In this document: positions 37,887-47,848 of the stretch, in pieces
Numbering within the stretch: position 1 is the stretch's first letter
How the letters are laid out: the number at the start of each line of letters is the position of its first letter
Translations under genes and position numbers: made by a program
Notes under the pieces: generated by a model
The model's database searches: none
The model's input: only the letters and a program-made list of their open reading frames with translations
Told to the model about the DNA's origin: nothing
Source: Shewanella violacea DSS12
GTDB taxonomy: Bacteria; Pseudomonadota; Gammaproteobacteria; Enterobacterales; Shewanellaceae
Reading direction: 5' to 3'
Assembly: GCF_000091325.1 (NCBI RefSeq)
Contig: NC_014012.1
Span: 1,240,001-1,304,000, forward strand
Length of the DNA stretch: 64,000 bases

Positions 37887-39290
37887 ATGGCTGGCGGAAC
37901 CCCTATGACGAGCTCAGGCTCTCAGTCACAAGATAGTAAGTCTGGAGTTGGCAGTGTGTTTGTCGCCTCTCAATATAAGGGAGCAATGGTGTTACTGGTT
38001 GTGCTCTATTTCATAATTGGTTTCACCACAGTATTGAACGATATTCTTATCCCTGTGATGCGGGAGATTCATCAGCTGTCAAACATGGAAGCCATGTTTG
38101 TGCAGTCGGCCTTCTTTATCGCATTCGCCATCTGGGCTATTCCCGCAGGCTTAGTGATGGAGAAAATAGGTTACAAGCGCTCTCTAGTCCTGGCATTAGC
38201 TATCATGGGCGTCGGCTATCTATTGTTTATTCCCGCCGCTCACTACATGGAATACATGGCAGTCTTGTTTGCGCTCTTCGTTTTGGCTACCGGGGTAGCA
38301 TTCTTGCAAGTTGCCCTTAATCCTCTTATCGTCAAAGTTGGACCGGATCAGACCGGATCTGCGAGGATGAACTTAGGTGGCAGTTTCAACTCCTTTGCGA
38401 CGACTATTGGGCCGATTGTTGGCGGCGCGGTGATCTTATCCAGCGTACAAGAGATAGACTTTGCCTCTCATGGTGAATATATTATCGCCAAGGCTGCAGC
38501 GGTTCAAATTCCTTATTTGGTGCAAGCCGTGGCTATTATAGGTATCGCGGTACTTATCTATTTCACCCGACTGCCGAAAATAGACAAGGTCAGCACATCC
38601 GCGACCGGTAGCCAGGTAAAGGGATCCTTTTTCGACCATAAGCACTTGATGTATGGTGCCGGCGGTATCTTCTGTTATGTGGGCGTCGAAGTCTCTATCG
38701 GCTCGATTTTGATGTTGTATCTGGCAACACCTGAGATGGGCGGCCTTGGACACGAACAGGCAGTGCCTCTGCTGGCTTATTACTGGGGCAGTACCATGGT
38801 TGGCCGTTTGATTGGCTTCGTGGTGTGTCAGAAGATCCGTACACAATATCTATTGCAGATAGTCACAGTAGCGGCGTTAGCACTTATCCTGTGTAGCTTT
38901 ATGCCCTTCGCACTGGAAAATACCGTGGCCATTCCCGTATTATTTAGCGACATGGCAGCCATAGAAGTGCCGTTAGCCGCCCTGTTCCTTATTCTGTGTG
39001 GTTTGTGTCATTCGGTCATGTGGCCGGCGATTTTCCCCTTATCAATTGCTAACTTAGGCGCGTTCACTCCTAAAGCTTCTGGCCTGCTGTGCACCATGAT
39101 AGTCGGTGGCGGTATCTTGCCACCACTCCAGGGCTATTTGGCTGACTCTATCGGCTACAAGTGGAGTTTTGTTCTCTGTGCACTTTGTTATGTCTATATT
39201 CTTTTCTTTGCCTTTATAGGCTATAAGGCTGGCCAGAGTAATAAGGTGAGTGAAGCCAAGGGTGATCAGCTTTCTATGACTAGCAGCTAA
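37887..39290 (+). CDS. MFS sugar permease, FHS (fucose/glucose-galactose:H+ symporter) family
   Basis: A 12-helix inner-membrane sugar/proton symporter. FHS markers are LNDILIPVMREIHQLSN after helix 1, the MFS loop AGLVMEKIGYKRS, FLQVALNPLIVKVGP followed by SARMNLGGSFNSFATTIGP, and the second-half FCYVGVEVSIGSILMLYL. Relatives transport glucose/galactose, fucose or N-acetylglucosamine; no sugar-specific neighbours identify the substrate. ATG 37887 has AAGGA seven bases upstream. The first ~27 residues are a hydrophilic Ser/Gln-rich cytoplasmic extension. Length 467 against ~420-440 for the family. Monocistronic. Confidence 0.88.
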   Translation: MAGGTPMTSSGSQSQDSKSGVGSVFVASQYKGAMVLLVVLYFIIGFTTVLNDILIPVMREIHQLSNMEAMFVQSAFFIAFAIWAIPAGLVMEKIGYKRSLVLALAIMGVGYLLFIPAAHYMEYMAVLFALFVLATGVAFLQVALNPLIVKVGPDQTGSARMNLGGSFNSFATTIGPIVGGAVILSSVQEIDFASHGEYIIAKAAAVQIPYLVQAVAIIGIAVLIYFTRLPKIDKVSTSATGSQVKGSFFDHKHLMYGAGGIFCYVGVEVSIGSILMLYLATPEMGGLGHEQAVPLLAYYWGSTMVGRLIGFVVCQKIRTQYLLQIVTVAALALILCSFMPFALENTVAIPVLFSDMAAIEVPLAALFLILCGLCHSVMWPAIFPLSIANLGAFTPKASGLLCTMIVGGGILPPLQGYLADSIGYKWSFVLCALCYVYILFFAFIGYKAGQSNKVSEAKGDQLSMTSS

Positions 39291-39348
39291 GATTAACTCT
39301 GTTACAAGCCAGTGAATAAGAGGTGACTCTAAACCATTACTTCTAATG

Positions 39349-39377
39349 AAAAACGCAGCCATGAGCTGCGTTTTTTT
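39349..39377. terminator. Bidirectional terminator between the permease and protease genes
   Basis: AAAAACGCAGC (39349-39359) pairs with GCTGCGTTTTT (39365-39375), loop CATGA, then more T. It shares about 28 bases with the terminator-like hairpin at 42781-42806, which lies at the 3' end of the next protease gene. Confidence 0.9.
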
Positions 39378-39410
39378 ATGGGCCGATGATAGAGGTTTAA
39401 TCATGGCTCA

Positions 39411-42400
39411 TTACAGTGAAGGGAAGGCTTCTATATTCAAGGTATCAGAGCAATTACTCGTACCGCTCTCACAGACTTGTACCGAATGACTGCTACCGCC
39501 TTTGAGCCCAGTATTTAGGTCATAGTAGTATTCTCCTGCGGTGTCAGCGCCTGATATACCCGTAAGGCCTTGGCTAAGTACTTCATCCAAAACAATATCG
39601 ACAGTTTGATATTCTTGCCAGTAAAGCTCTATATGTTTAACTCCTTTGTACTTATAACCTGAAGCCGACAAGTTGAAATCACTGGCTGGCTGAGTGGAAT
39701 GAGTAGCTATATTCGACATTAATGAGTTACCTGCACCGTTAGATGCGTAAACTCGATAGTAAAATAGTGTGTCGGCAGATAGACCTGTGTCGTTATAGCT
39801 GGTGGTCTCGGCGGCTAGTGTCTGCACCTGTGTCCAGCTAGTCCCATTTAATGAGCGCTCAATATTGAAGCTGGACTCATCGGTTGAATTATCAAGCCAA
39901 GTTAGATTTATCTGGCTTGAAGAGACCGAGCTGGTGCTCAGTCCTGTGGGAGCACTGGGGGGAGTTAGGCTAGAATCTGTTTCCGAGCGAATATAGAGGT
40001 TAGCGATAGTAATGCTGTCGAACCAGGTGTTATTGCCGGCACTCTGGTCGCTATCTTCGGCTTTTACTCTGACTTCTCCGCTCACATCTTGGGGCAAGGT
40101 AGCGCTGTAATGGCCATTATCACTATTTGAGAGTGTGGCAAAATTGGAGAAAGAGGCTCCATTGTCGACCGAGTAAGACAGTATTATTTGATCGTCGGGT
40201 AAGGTGGGTAAATCGGGTGGACTGGACATGCTGGCATCCAGATGTATCTCCACTAAGTTTCCCGATGCTATGCTGAACAACCAGGTATGAGTCAGGTAAC
40301 TATATCGGTTCTGTTTCTTACCACCGGATTGACGCTCCGTAATTGTCTGACTTGCGTCGCTACCTAAGGCCGAATCTTGGTAGTTGCCATTCACTGAACC
40401 TGCGGTAAATATTTCACCATAAGCGATTTGGTTGATAAAGGGAGGTGTCTCGACGTTAATATCTATATATTTTGAATCACTTGCGCCTAAGTTGTCGATG
40501 ACAGTAAGTGTCGCAGTATAGTTACCAGCTGCACTATAAAGGTGGCTTGGTGTAGCCTGAGTCGAACTCGCTCCATCGCCAAAGTCCCAATCGAAGCTGA
40601 TACTGCTTTGGGGATCATCATCTTGCGACCCGGTACTGTCGAAAGCAACTTGCAGTGGTGCCTGTCCCGTAAGTGGATCTCCTGCTATGACCGCAATTGG
40701 CGCTCGATTTATCACAGACACAGCAATCGAATCTTGGTCACTTAAGCCTGTATTATCTGTGACGGTTAAGCTGGCGGTATATTCCCCTGGGGCCAGGTAC
40801 TCATGAACCGGATCATCGACAGGATCTGTGGTTGTCATTCCCGTTCCGTCACCGAATAGCCAGTCATAACTCACAATGGTGCCATCATCTTCCGAGCCTG
40901 TACTCGTAAATGACACTGATACGGGGGCATAATCTGGCAAATAACTCGGGGCGCCGATATGAGCCGTTGGGCCTTGAAGGTTTGAGACGCTCTGAACCGT
41001 TGCGGATATTATGTATTGGCCTAGGCTGCCGTAATCCGGATAGCCTTTATCGAGAGGGTCTCCCTTTCCTACACCATCGATTTTTAAGAAATAGGTTCCT
41101 GCGCTGGCGAAGCTACCATTAAGTGATGCAGATAAAACCTCTGAGAGGTTGTCTGTTTGCAGTAAAACACCATTACTATCATAGAGACTGGCCTCTATGT
41201 CTAAGTTGGGACTGACGTCATCGGTTTGAACTGAGATGCTGTAGTTACCAAGGTTAGCATCGAACTTGAACATATCTTGATCTGATCCCAGATGAATAAT
41301 ACCAAAGCCATTGAGTTGGTCTGTGGCGCCATTGCTTGTGATAGTCATGGCCGTCACGTCGTTGACAATACTCATATCATCGACATGATCATCAGTCATC
41401 AAGGGAGCACCATAGTCTTGAATGAGCTGAATGTCATTTTGAGGCTGATTAGCCAGAGGATAGGTGTTCATGCTCCACTGTACCAACTGCTGATAATAAC
41501 CCACTCCCATAATTGGCGCCCAACCGGTTGCTCCTGAGCCATGGCCTGTATAGTAGCCAGTTCCATTGGTTTGTCCGTCATGGTTAAGCCCCAGGTTATG
41601 ACCCGCCTCGTGAGTAATGGCTTCGCCGGCGCCGACTACGCTGGAGTTAAACACGAAGGCTGGCTTGTAGTAATTGGTATTGGCTCCGTAATCATCGAAT
41701 ACCCTAAGATAGGCAAAACCACCACAGCCACAGTTAGAGAAGGTATTTTGGGTTATCACCACTCGAGTACCAAAGAGTAGGTCTTCAAAGGTGTCACGGG
41801 CAATGGGATCGATAGCAAGGTCTGCTGGGTTTGTGAGGTCTTCAGTCGTGACATCGACATTGAAGGGGGCAAAATCTTCGGCGACCTGTCGCCACATCAG
41901 GTAAATTCTATCTAGCTCGATTTGAGTAAAAGTTTCGGGAACACCTTCTGTATTGTAGGCGGGAGAAACAATGGGGGTGCCATAACTATTGTTCCAAGCC
42001 GTTCCTATGGTGGTGTGACCGTCAAAATCCAGCAGTATGCTTCTTGGGGCTCCAGGCTTGCTGTGTAGTTTGAAGGTTTGTTCTTGGTTAAGGGCTGTTT
42101 CCGGTGTAGTCAAAGGCTCTGTGATGCTTTGCTCTGTAGGTTCTTCCATTTCTACGTAGAAGATGCGGCCGCGCTTATCTAACCAGACACTGGTGTCTTC
42201 TCTTATCATCTTGGCGAGTTGTGCGGTACTCATTCCATACCAGGAGGCAAGATCGGGCAGTTTTGAACCTAATAGCCCTATGGCATGTTCACCGTTAGCG
42301 GGCTCAGGCAGTAGAACTGAGGGAAAAGTTCTATGTCCAGCAGAGGATTCAATGCTTTGATTGGCCGATTTTAGCTCGGGGTTGGCTGCGTTAGCATCGA

Positions 42401-42473
42401 CCCCAGATAACCCTATAGCGGATAAGGAAAAACTTAATAGCGCAAGCCTAACGAGTCTATATGAGTAGTCCAT
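39411..42473 (-). CDS. Secreted reprolysin-like zinc metalloprotease with PPC, PKD and FN3 modules
   Basis: Exported protease of 1020 residues. A signal peptide (about 1-28, ending VDANA) is followed by a propeptide-like region and a metzincin catalytic domain. The motif HEAGHNLGLNHD gives zinc ligands His288, His292 and His298 with Glu289. C-terminal modules in order: PPC-like domain (about 380-490), two PKD domains (about 515-590 and 600-675, each with the SxDxDG..xYxWdFGDG pattern), a jelly-roll-like region (690-830), an FN3 domain (about 840-925) and a ~90-residue tail. Such modules bind chitin, collagen or other polymers and suggest scavenging of particulate protein. ATG 42473 has AGGA upstream. 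Adjacent to another protease on the same strand but with its own terminator. Confidence 0.87.
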   Translation of the reverse strand: MDYSYRLVRLALLSFSLSAIGLSGVDANAANPELKSANQSIESSAGHRTFPSVLLPEPANGEHAIGLLGSKLPDLASWYGMSTAQLAKMIREDTSVWLDKRGRIFYVEMEEPTEQSITEPLTTPETALNQEQTFKLHSKPGAPRSILLDFDGHTTIGTAWNNSYGTPIVSPAYNTEGVPETFTQIELDRIYLMWRQVAEDFAPFNVDVTTEDLTNPADLAIDPIARDTFEDLLFGTRVVITQNTFSNCGCGGFAYLRVFDDYGANTNYYKPAFVFNSSVVGAGEAITHEAGHNLGLNHDGQTNGTGYYTGHGSGATGWAPIMGVGYYQQLVQWSMNTYPLANQPQNDIQLIQDYGAPLMTDDHVDDMSIVNDVTAMTITSNGATDQLNGFGIIHLGSDQDMFKFDANLGNYSISVQTDDVSPNLDIEASLYDSNGVLLQTDNLSEVLSASLNGSFASAGTYFLKIDGVGKGDPLDKGYPDYGSLGQYIISATVQSVSNLQGPTAHIGAPSYLPDYAPVSVSFTSTGSEDDGTIVSYDWLFGDGTGMTTTDPVDDPVHEYLAPGEYTASLTVTDNTGLSDQDSIAVSVINRAPIAVIAGDPLTGQAPLQVAFDSTGSQDDDPQSSISFDWDFGDGASSTQATPSHLYSAAGNYTATLTVIDNLGASDSKYIDINVETPPFINQIAYGEIFTAGSVNGNYQDSALGSDASQTITERQSGGKKQNRYSYLTHTWLFSIASGNLVEIHLDASMSSPPDLPTLPDDQIILSYSVDNGASFSNFATLSNSDNGHYSATLPQDVSGEVRVKAEDSDQSAGNNTWFDSITIANLYIRSETDSSLTPPSAPTGLSTSSVSSSQINLTWLDNSTDESSFNIERSLNGTSWTQVQTLAAETTSYNDTGLSADTLFYYRVYASNGAGNSLMSNIATHSTQPASDFNLSASGYKYKGVKHIELYWQEYQTVDIVLDEVLSQGLTGISGADTAGEYYYDLNTGLKGGSSHSVQVCESGTSNCSDTLNIEAFPSL

Positions 42474-42631
42474 TACCGTTCCTTTTTAAGCGACCGATAG
42501 TTAAACTAAGTGTAGCAGGGCAGAGAAAAGTGCCAGTAATAAGATTAATCAAGCTACACATGTTCTATGAACTAAATCAGGATTTTTTGTTAACTCAGGT
42601 AGCCAAAGAGACACCTTCGGTGGGGGGCTTG

Positions 42632-42687
42632 AGTCTAGGAACCTGAATTTAGGAACCTGAGTCTAGGAGTCAGAGCCTGGGGAGTCG
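42632..42687. repeat. Four 14-bp imperfect tandem repeats
   Basis: Units AGTCTAGGAACCTG, AATTTAGGAACCTG, AGTCTAGGAGTCAG and AGCCTGGGGAGTCG run in exact 14-base register upstream of the reprolysin-like gene. Probably slippage; no known binding site is matched. Confidence 0.75.
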
Positions 42688-42780
42688 TGAAGCAAGCAGA
42701 TATAAGAGCTGGCAGGTTAATAATAGAGCTTGGATTTTGCTAGCGGTTGATAGGTAACGTATTGATTATATTGCTTAAAT

Positions 42781-42806
42781 AAAGCGCAGCCATAAGCTGC
42801 GTTTTT
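42781..42806 (-). terminator. Terminator of the M43 protease gene
   Basis: On the minus strand, CGCAGC (42801-42796), loop TTATG, GCTGCG (42790-42785), then CTTTATTT. It lies 18 bases beyond the protease stop. Confidence 0.75.
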
Positions 42807-42823
42807 ATGGGCCTACTTAAATT

Positions 42824-45076
42824 TTACTGAGTGTCTACTTGTATGCTCATGCCAGAATGACTGCCATTTATCATTATATAATTCCAGCCAACAGCCAGAT
42901 TGTTGATGGAGATACTCTCGCTGTTATCTGGATTAGCCGAGAGGGCATCGTATTGTGAGGCCGTTGGCCAATTGCTGGCACGGTAATAGAGAGTGGCATC
43001 ACCAGAGCCGTGCTCGGTGGTTATCTTGGCCGATGTCGCCGCTTCATTATAAAAATAGAAGTAGAGTACACCGCCAGTCCCGGATGTGACACAAACTGGA
43101 ACACCGCTATCTAAGCTGATGTAATCTATTGGACTTTGAGTGGCGCAGGCATCGGTTATTCCTCCTGGGACTGAGCCGCCCGAGATAGTCGCCGTGGTTG
43201 TCGAGCTGGCAGTCGCACCGGCATCATCAGTCACCGAGAGGCTGACTGAATAGGTGCCCTGAGCACTGTAAGTGTGACTGGGGCTGGCTTGGCTACTGCT
43301 TGTACCGTCACCGAAACTCCACTGGTATGCCGTGATGTTGCCATCGGGATCATTAGAACCTGCACTGCTGAAGTTTACTCCATTGCCTGTGGTGCCGTTA
43401 TAGGGGCCATTGATCACAGGAACTGGCGCCGAGTTAGCACCACCGCTAGTGAAGCTGGCCTCTAAGGTTAAATCGGCAAATGCGCTATAGGACTTGATGC
43501 TGACATACCAGCGTCCGGCAGAAGGGCTTGGCTCACTGCAGCTCTCGTTGTTGCCACTGGCGTATGGACGACAGTTATAGCTCGAATCTGTGGGCTCTGC
43601 GTTGAAACGTGTGTACAGATCTGCATCGCCGCTACCACCGCTGATATTTACCTGTAAGTTACTCGCGCCTGCAGGCAGGTCGATAAAGTAGTGCAGGTAC
43701 TGACCGGTATTCGCACTGAGTCCATATCTTGGGCTGGCATTGAGGAGTTCATTTCCCCCTGTGCTGCCACCGGTAATATCAGCCGAAGTCGAGGAGCTCG
43801 CCGAGCTGCCCTGATTGTCGGTCACTGTGAGTGTGACGGTATAGTTTCCGGGGGCTGTGTAGCTATGGCTCGGATTTGCCAGATTGCTCTGCTTGCCATC
43901 TCCAAAATTCCAGCTGTAACTATTGATGTTGCCATCGGGATCGTATGAGCCACCGCTGTTGAAGGTAATGCTTGAGTTGGCTAGGCCCGAATAGGGTCCA
44001 TTGACTACGGAAATCGGACTCTGGTTAGTGCCTCCGCCACTATTATCTGTACCCGTGGCGACAAGGTTGGCCTGAGTCCAGAGGGTGTTTCGGGCCGCAC
44101 TATTGATGGCATTGGTCGAGCGAGACACCTGGTTGTAGGTGAAGTTGGCATACTGACTGGAGTAGTTCATAAAGTTTTGCCAGTTTGTAACTTGTCCCAT
44201 GCAGTTCGCTGCCGAACCTAGGCTGCTGTGGTCCACTTGAGGCGTGTCACACACTTGATCACCTGTGGATGAGCATTTGTTTTCATTCGGTTTTCTACAG
44301 CTTCCCTCGAAGGTGTGGATCAAGTTTAGATAATGGCCAAACTCATGGGTTAATACCGAGCGAAAGTTCTCGCTGGTATTCAGGCCAAGATAGGCACCGT
44401 TATAGGCGACACGAGCAATACCCGCATTGGACATAGAGGTATCGGGATACCAGGCGACCCCTGAGTTATTGGTAGTGCCATCACAGTAGAGATCATTTTG
44501 AATGTAGACATTCATGTACTTGTAGTTGTCCCAATTATCATTGGCGACATTGGTATCACTGTAGTTTCCCGCACCACAGGCATTGGCATGGTAAACAATA
44601 CCCGAAGTGGCATTGCCATAGGGGTCAATTTTAGCCAGTCTGAACTCGATATTCAGGGTGTCTTTAACTCCGGAAAACTCAGGAATTATCTCATTGAAAT
44701 CCGAGGTCAAGCCTTGAAAGTCTTCATTGGTTTTTAGCAGGGCATCTATGATGATGGAGTCGTCAACCGACTTGCCATTAAATGAGGTGCCGTAGACATG
44801 GAAAACCGTGGGGATAACATAGGTTGGGCTGGTAACCAGTTGAGCCGAGGGAGAGCTGGCCGCCGTCGAGCGGATAGCATGATTATTCCCTAAGGTCATT
44901 TGCTCAAGAGATTTAGCCTCCTGTAGTGAACTGGGATTGAGTTTATAGAGCCGCTCCATAGCGGATTCAGTGCCACAACCGACGGGAGCCTGTGGTGTTG
45001 CATATACCGATGACATACAGATTGTCATGCCGGTTAAACCTATTACTGTTATTAGTTGTTTTTTTAACATGTTCAT
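42824..45076 (-). CDS. Secreted M43 (pappalysin/cytophagalysin-like) zinc metalloprotease with PKD and PPC modules
   Basis: A 750-residue exported protease. The signal peptide (about 1-26, ending VYA) precedes a short propeptide and the M43 catalytic domain (about 90-335). The zinc motif HEFGHYLNLIHTF gives His244, Glu245, His248 and His254, and it is followed by the family Cys-rich loop (SCRKPNENKCSSTGDQVCDTPQVDHSS). Two PKD domains (about 355-435 and 545-630) alternate with two PPC domains (about 445-540 and 640-750). Start is ATG 45076 or ATG 45070; AGGA is only three bases before the first and nine before the second, so 45070 may be used. Substrate unknown. Confidence 0.88.
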   Translation of the reverse strand: MNMLKKQLITVIGLTGMTICMSSVYATPQAPVGCGTESAMERLYKLNPSSLQEAKSLEQMTLGNNHAIRSTAASSPSAQLVTSPTYVIPTVFHVYGTSFNGKSVDDSIIIDALLKTNEDFQGLTSDFNEIIPEFSGVKDTLNIEFRLAKIDPYGNATSGIVYHANACGAGNYSDTNVANDNWDNYKYMNVYIQNDLYCDGTTNNSGVAWYPDTSMSNAGIARVAYNGAYLGLNTSENFRSVLTHEFGHYLNLIHTFEGSCRKPNENKCSSTGDQVCDTPQVDHSSLGSAANCMGQVTNWQNFMNYSSQYANFTYNQVSRSTNAINSAARNTLWTQANLVATGTDNSGGGTNQSPISVVNGPYSGLANSSITFNSGGSYDPDGNINSYSWNFGDGKQSNLANPSHSYTAPGNYTVTLTVTDNQGSSASSSTSADITGGSTGGNELLNASPRYGLSANTGQYLHYFIDLPAGASNLQVNISGGSGDADLYTRFNAEPTDSSYNCRPYASGNNESCSEPSPSAGRWYVSIKSYSAFADLTLEASFTSGGANSAPVPVINGPYNGTTGNGVNFSSAGSNDPDGNITAYQWSFGDGTSSSQASPSHTYSAQGTYSVSLSVTDDAGATASSTTTATISGGSVPGGITDACATQSPIDYISLDSGVPVCVTSGTGGVLYFYFYNEAATSAKITTEHGSGDATLYYRASNWPTASQYDALSANPDNSESISINNLAVGWNYIMINGSHSGMSIQVDTQ

Positions 45077-45593
45077 ATTTCCTATTTATCTAGGACCAGG
45101 GTTAATAGAACACTCAAAATTAAAAAATATACTTACAGCAAGATCAAATTACTTATCACGACCGATTAAACAAATACGACTGACCAATAGAAACGGCATT
45201 TATAATATTTGAATGAAACTGGTGTTTTTATATTTTATATTGAATTCAAAATCAATATAAAATTAACATATGTTCATGGGATTTGTATTAGGGATAAGTA
45301 AAATTATGTTAGGAATCATGGTCGACCTAAGCTCATGCTATTGATCAATAGGTACTAATTCATTGTCGATATAAACAATTGCAAAAACTAGCCATAGAAA
45401 ATTTTAATTAATGATGTTTTTAAATATCTGAATTCACTTACTAACTGAATCTGGATTAAGTCGATACAGATACCTGTGGCTGGATCAAATTTAAAAGGCA
45501 GGAAGGAAAGATATAGAACTCTTGGCAAATTCAGCCCGAGCGCCGCACTTTTGCTGCACTCGGGCTGAGGTCTTTATGGCTTGCAGGTGATCT
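45077..45593. other. AT-rich non-coding region between the M43 protease and the lipoprotein gene
   Basis: About 520 bases, very AT-rich near 45210-45450. A 9-bp stem CAGCCCGAG (45532-45540) / CTCGGGCTG (45559-45567) lies just beyond the lipoprotein stop and may end its transcription, though no T run follows on the minus strand. No ORF is supported. Confidence 0.55.
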
Positions 45594-47651
45594 TTATTTC
45601 AATACCTTGTACAAACTGATGCGCTCGCCGCGATAATAACCGGTTAGTTTCACCTGTTGCACCTGGGCCGCCGTGGTGGCATTGGTTGGTAACCACTCGA
45701 TATCTATATCCTCAAACTGACGGCTAATAGCTTGGCTCTCGCCGTTAGTGCTTAACACATGCGCTAAGGTCGTGGAGTGCAGGCCTGCTTGGGAATTATT
45801 TAGCCAGAGAGTCACCAGATCCCGTGAGAGCATCTGATAGCCGACCTTTATCGATGAGCCAACAAGATTAGCGAATTGAATATAATCTATGGCCCCATAG
45901 CGAGAGATGATGATCTTGTCTGTGAGCATGCTCATGCCGTATGGATTGGCCTTATCATAGGGCATCGACTTGATGATTTTCCGCTCGGCATTATCGAGTA
46001 GATAGACACGGTTAGCCGTCAGTACCGAACTGTATCTTCCTTCGGGATCTGACACTAGACGCTTGACTCTACTGTCGAGTTCCAGGCTGGCGATAGGCTG
46101 ATATGAGGAGCGTGTATCGAGCCAAGATACACGAGTTGTACCATCGCTTATCAGGAGCTCGCGATCATCATTGACGAAGCAGGCGTCATAAATATCCGCA
46201 TTATCGATATAGTGCTTTGGGGCCAGAGTCTCGCTATCTAAGATCATGCTTTGACCATAGCTGCCTTGAGTGACCAAAAGCTCAGATTCCTGTTTACTGA
46301 GTACCAGGCCTGGCGTGGCGGTATTCAGGTTATAGACCTGACTGCTTGCCACTAAGGTTTCGCTGTCCAACAACTTCAGCTCTGAGGTATATCCCGAACC
46401 ATTGGTGAATACTGCAACCACTCGTTTCTTGCTGTAAATAGGAGTTAACCAATTGATATGGTTGTTGAAACATTCAGCTTCAGATACCGGGAGAACTGGC
46501 TTCTCGATCACTATGGGACCCGTCCCCGATGCGCCGCTATAGCTGTCGATAACAAATTGTTTCTTCATGCCTGTGGGGCTGGTGGATTTAGTGCTCTTGC
46601 CTATCTCAGACAGATAGATGCCGTTATCCCCGGAGGCGTTACAAGTATTGCTGATTGAATTATCGCCGTAGGGGGTTGGCTGATAAATTAAATAGGCTTG
46701 TTTATTACTCAGGCCCTGAGCGGCAAACGTAAGGCTGGAGGTGACTTGAGTATTACCCGGGTCAGTACAGATACCATATTCACAATGATCATCATCATCG
46801 TCATCATCATGGTCGTCATCGTCATCGTCATCATCATGATCTGAGTCCTTGAGCAAAGCGCTTCTCTGAGGAGAAGCCAGTGTCGAGGTGGCGGGAAACG
46901 ATGAATATGCGCCTGTGCCGGTATTGATCTGTAGCAGCTTGTCGTCTGAAGTTAGTGCCAACAAGAGACCTGTGTTCTCATTCATGGTGATCGATTTTGG
47001 CGATACCAGTGAACTGAGTGGATATGAGCCAGACAAGAGATACTGATTATTTAAATTCACGAAGCTGGCATCAAGATCTGTTTGGCTGAGTAATGCCCTT
47101 ATATCAAATGTTCTATTTGTCACCATTTTATCCACGGCTGCGGCTATTTTTAAATAGTCTGAATCACCGGATAATGAGATGGCATGTCGGAAAGAAGCTA
47201 TTAATTGTGCAGTTTCATGTTCGGGTCCGTGAATAACATCTAGGTCGACGAAATTAATATTATATTTATCCCCGAATATCTTCTGTAAATACACTTTTGC
47301 CAGATCTGAGTTTCCCGAAACGATAGGGTTAAATTGCACCTCGTTTTGGATCAGAGTCGTAAATGGACTGACGAGTTTAGCCTCACTATTGGCGGTGAGA
47401 AAGTAGCCATTCGAGTCGATCAAAAATGGCCCAGTCCCACTCGCCGTCAGGCTTTCAAGATTGGTGACGCTCTGTTCAAGAACGCCGCATTTCCCATTAA
47501 GATCCACATCCTGGCAAACGGGCATTTCTCCATAGAGATAATGATTTTCACCTTGGGTACTTGTACCGTCATCCTCGCCGCCGCAAGCCGTCATCAAGGT
47601 ACAACTGGCAATCAACAAAGCAATTTTAGATATTTTTAAACATTCGCTCAT
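45594..47651 (-). CDS. Lipoprotein of unknown function with beta-propeller-like region and Asp/His-rich tract
   Basis: The signal peptide ends in the lipobox LMTAC with lipidated Cys23, so it is membrane anchored. Residues about 38-140 (EMPVCQDVDLNGKCG, then LVSPFTTLIQNEV) match the layout of the N-terminal module in the divergent lipoprotein at 47849. Residues 269-292 are almost only Asp and His, a likely divalent-metal-binding tract. From about 230 and again from 390 the sequence has repeated short beta-strand patterns (GLLLALTSDDKLLQINTGTG, LLVTQGSYGQSMILDSETL, YSSVLTANRVYLLDNAERK) as in WD/YVTN-type propellers. No catalytic motif. Faces the tad locus across a 197-bp divergent promoter region; a role in attachment is only inferred. 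Confidence 0.6.
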   Translation of the reverse strand: MSECLKISKIALLIASCTLMTACGGEDDGTSTQGENHYLYGEMPVCQDVDLNGKCGVLEQSVTNLESLTASGTGPFLIDSNGYFLTANSEAKLVSPFTTLIQNEVQFNPIVSGNSDLAKVYLQKIFGDKYNINFVDLDVIHGPEHETAQLIASFRHAISLSGDSDYLKIAAAVDKMVTNRTFDIRALLSQTDLDASFVNLNNQYLLSGSYPLSSLVSPKSITMNENTGLLLALTSDDKLLQINTGTGAYSSFPATSTLASPQRSALLKDSDHDDDDDDDDHDDDDDDDHCEYGICTDPGNTQVTSSLTFAAQGLSNKQAYLIYQPTPYGDNSISNTCNASGDNGIYLSEIGKSTKSTSPTGMKKQFVIDSYSGASGTGPIVIEKPVLPVSEAECFNNHINWLTPIYSKKRVVAVFTNGSGYTSELKLLDSETLVASSQVYNLNTATPGLVLSKQESELLVTQGSYGQSMILDSETLAPKHYIDNADIYDACFVNDDRELLISDGTTRVSWLDTRSSYQPIASLELDSRVKRLVSDPEGRYSSVLTANRVYLLDNAERKIIKSMPYDKANPYGMSMLTDKIIISRYGAIDYIQFANLVGSSIKVGYQMLSRDLVTLWLNNSQAGLHSTTLAHVLSTNGESQAISRQFEDIDIEWLPTNATTAAQVQQVKLTGYYRGERISLYKVLK

Positions 47652-47848
47652 AATATTAACATCGTCATATATCGAAATAAAAGATCGTTAAGCGCCGAAA
47701 AAGCAGTCGATCTAATCAAAGTGGCGTAAATTAACAGAATAAAACGCCAAATGATATTGATAATGGATCTCATTCACATTATTATTCGCCGAAAATGTAA
47801 AGCCAATGTTATTTGGTTGAAAAATAATCTGCGTAAGGGTCTATTTCA
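47652..47848. promoter_or_regulatory. Divergent promoter region of the two lipoprotein genes, with a Fur-box-like sequence
   Basis: The 197-bp gap must hold both divergent promoters. At 47753-47771, GATATTGATAATGGATCTC matches the Fur 6-6-1-6 hexamer array at about 14 of 19 positions, and an overlapping register begins at 47759. AT-rich DNA gives such matches by chance, so iron control is only a suggestion. Confidence 0.3.

Larger units (their letters stand above)
42474..42823. other. Intergenic region between the two protease genes, with short repeats and a terminator
   Basis: It holds four 14-bp tandem units at 42632-42687 and a hairpin at 42785-42801. The remaining bases should contain the minus-strand promoter of the reprolysin-like gene. 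No ORF is supported. Confidence 0.6.
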
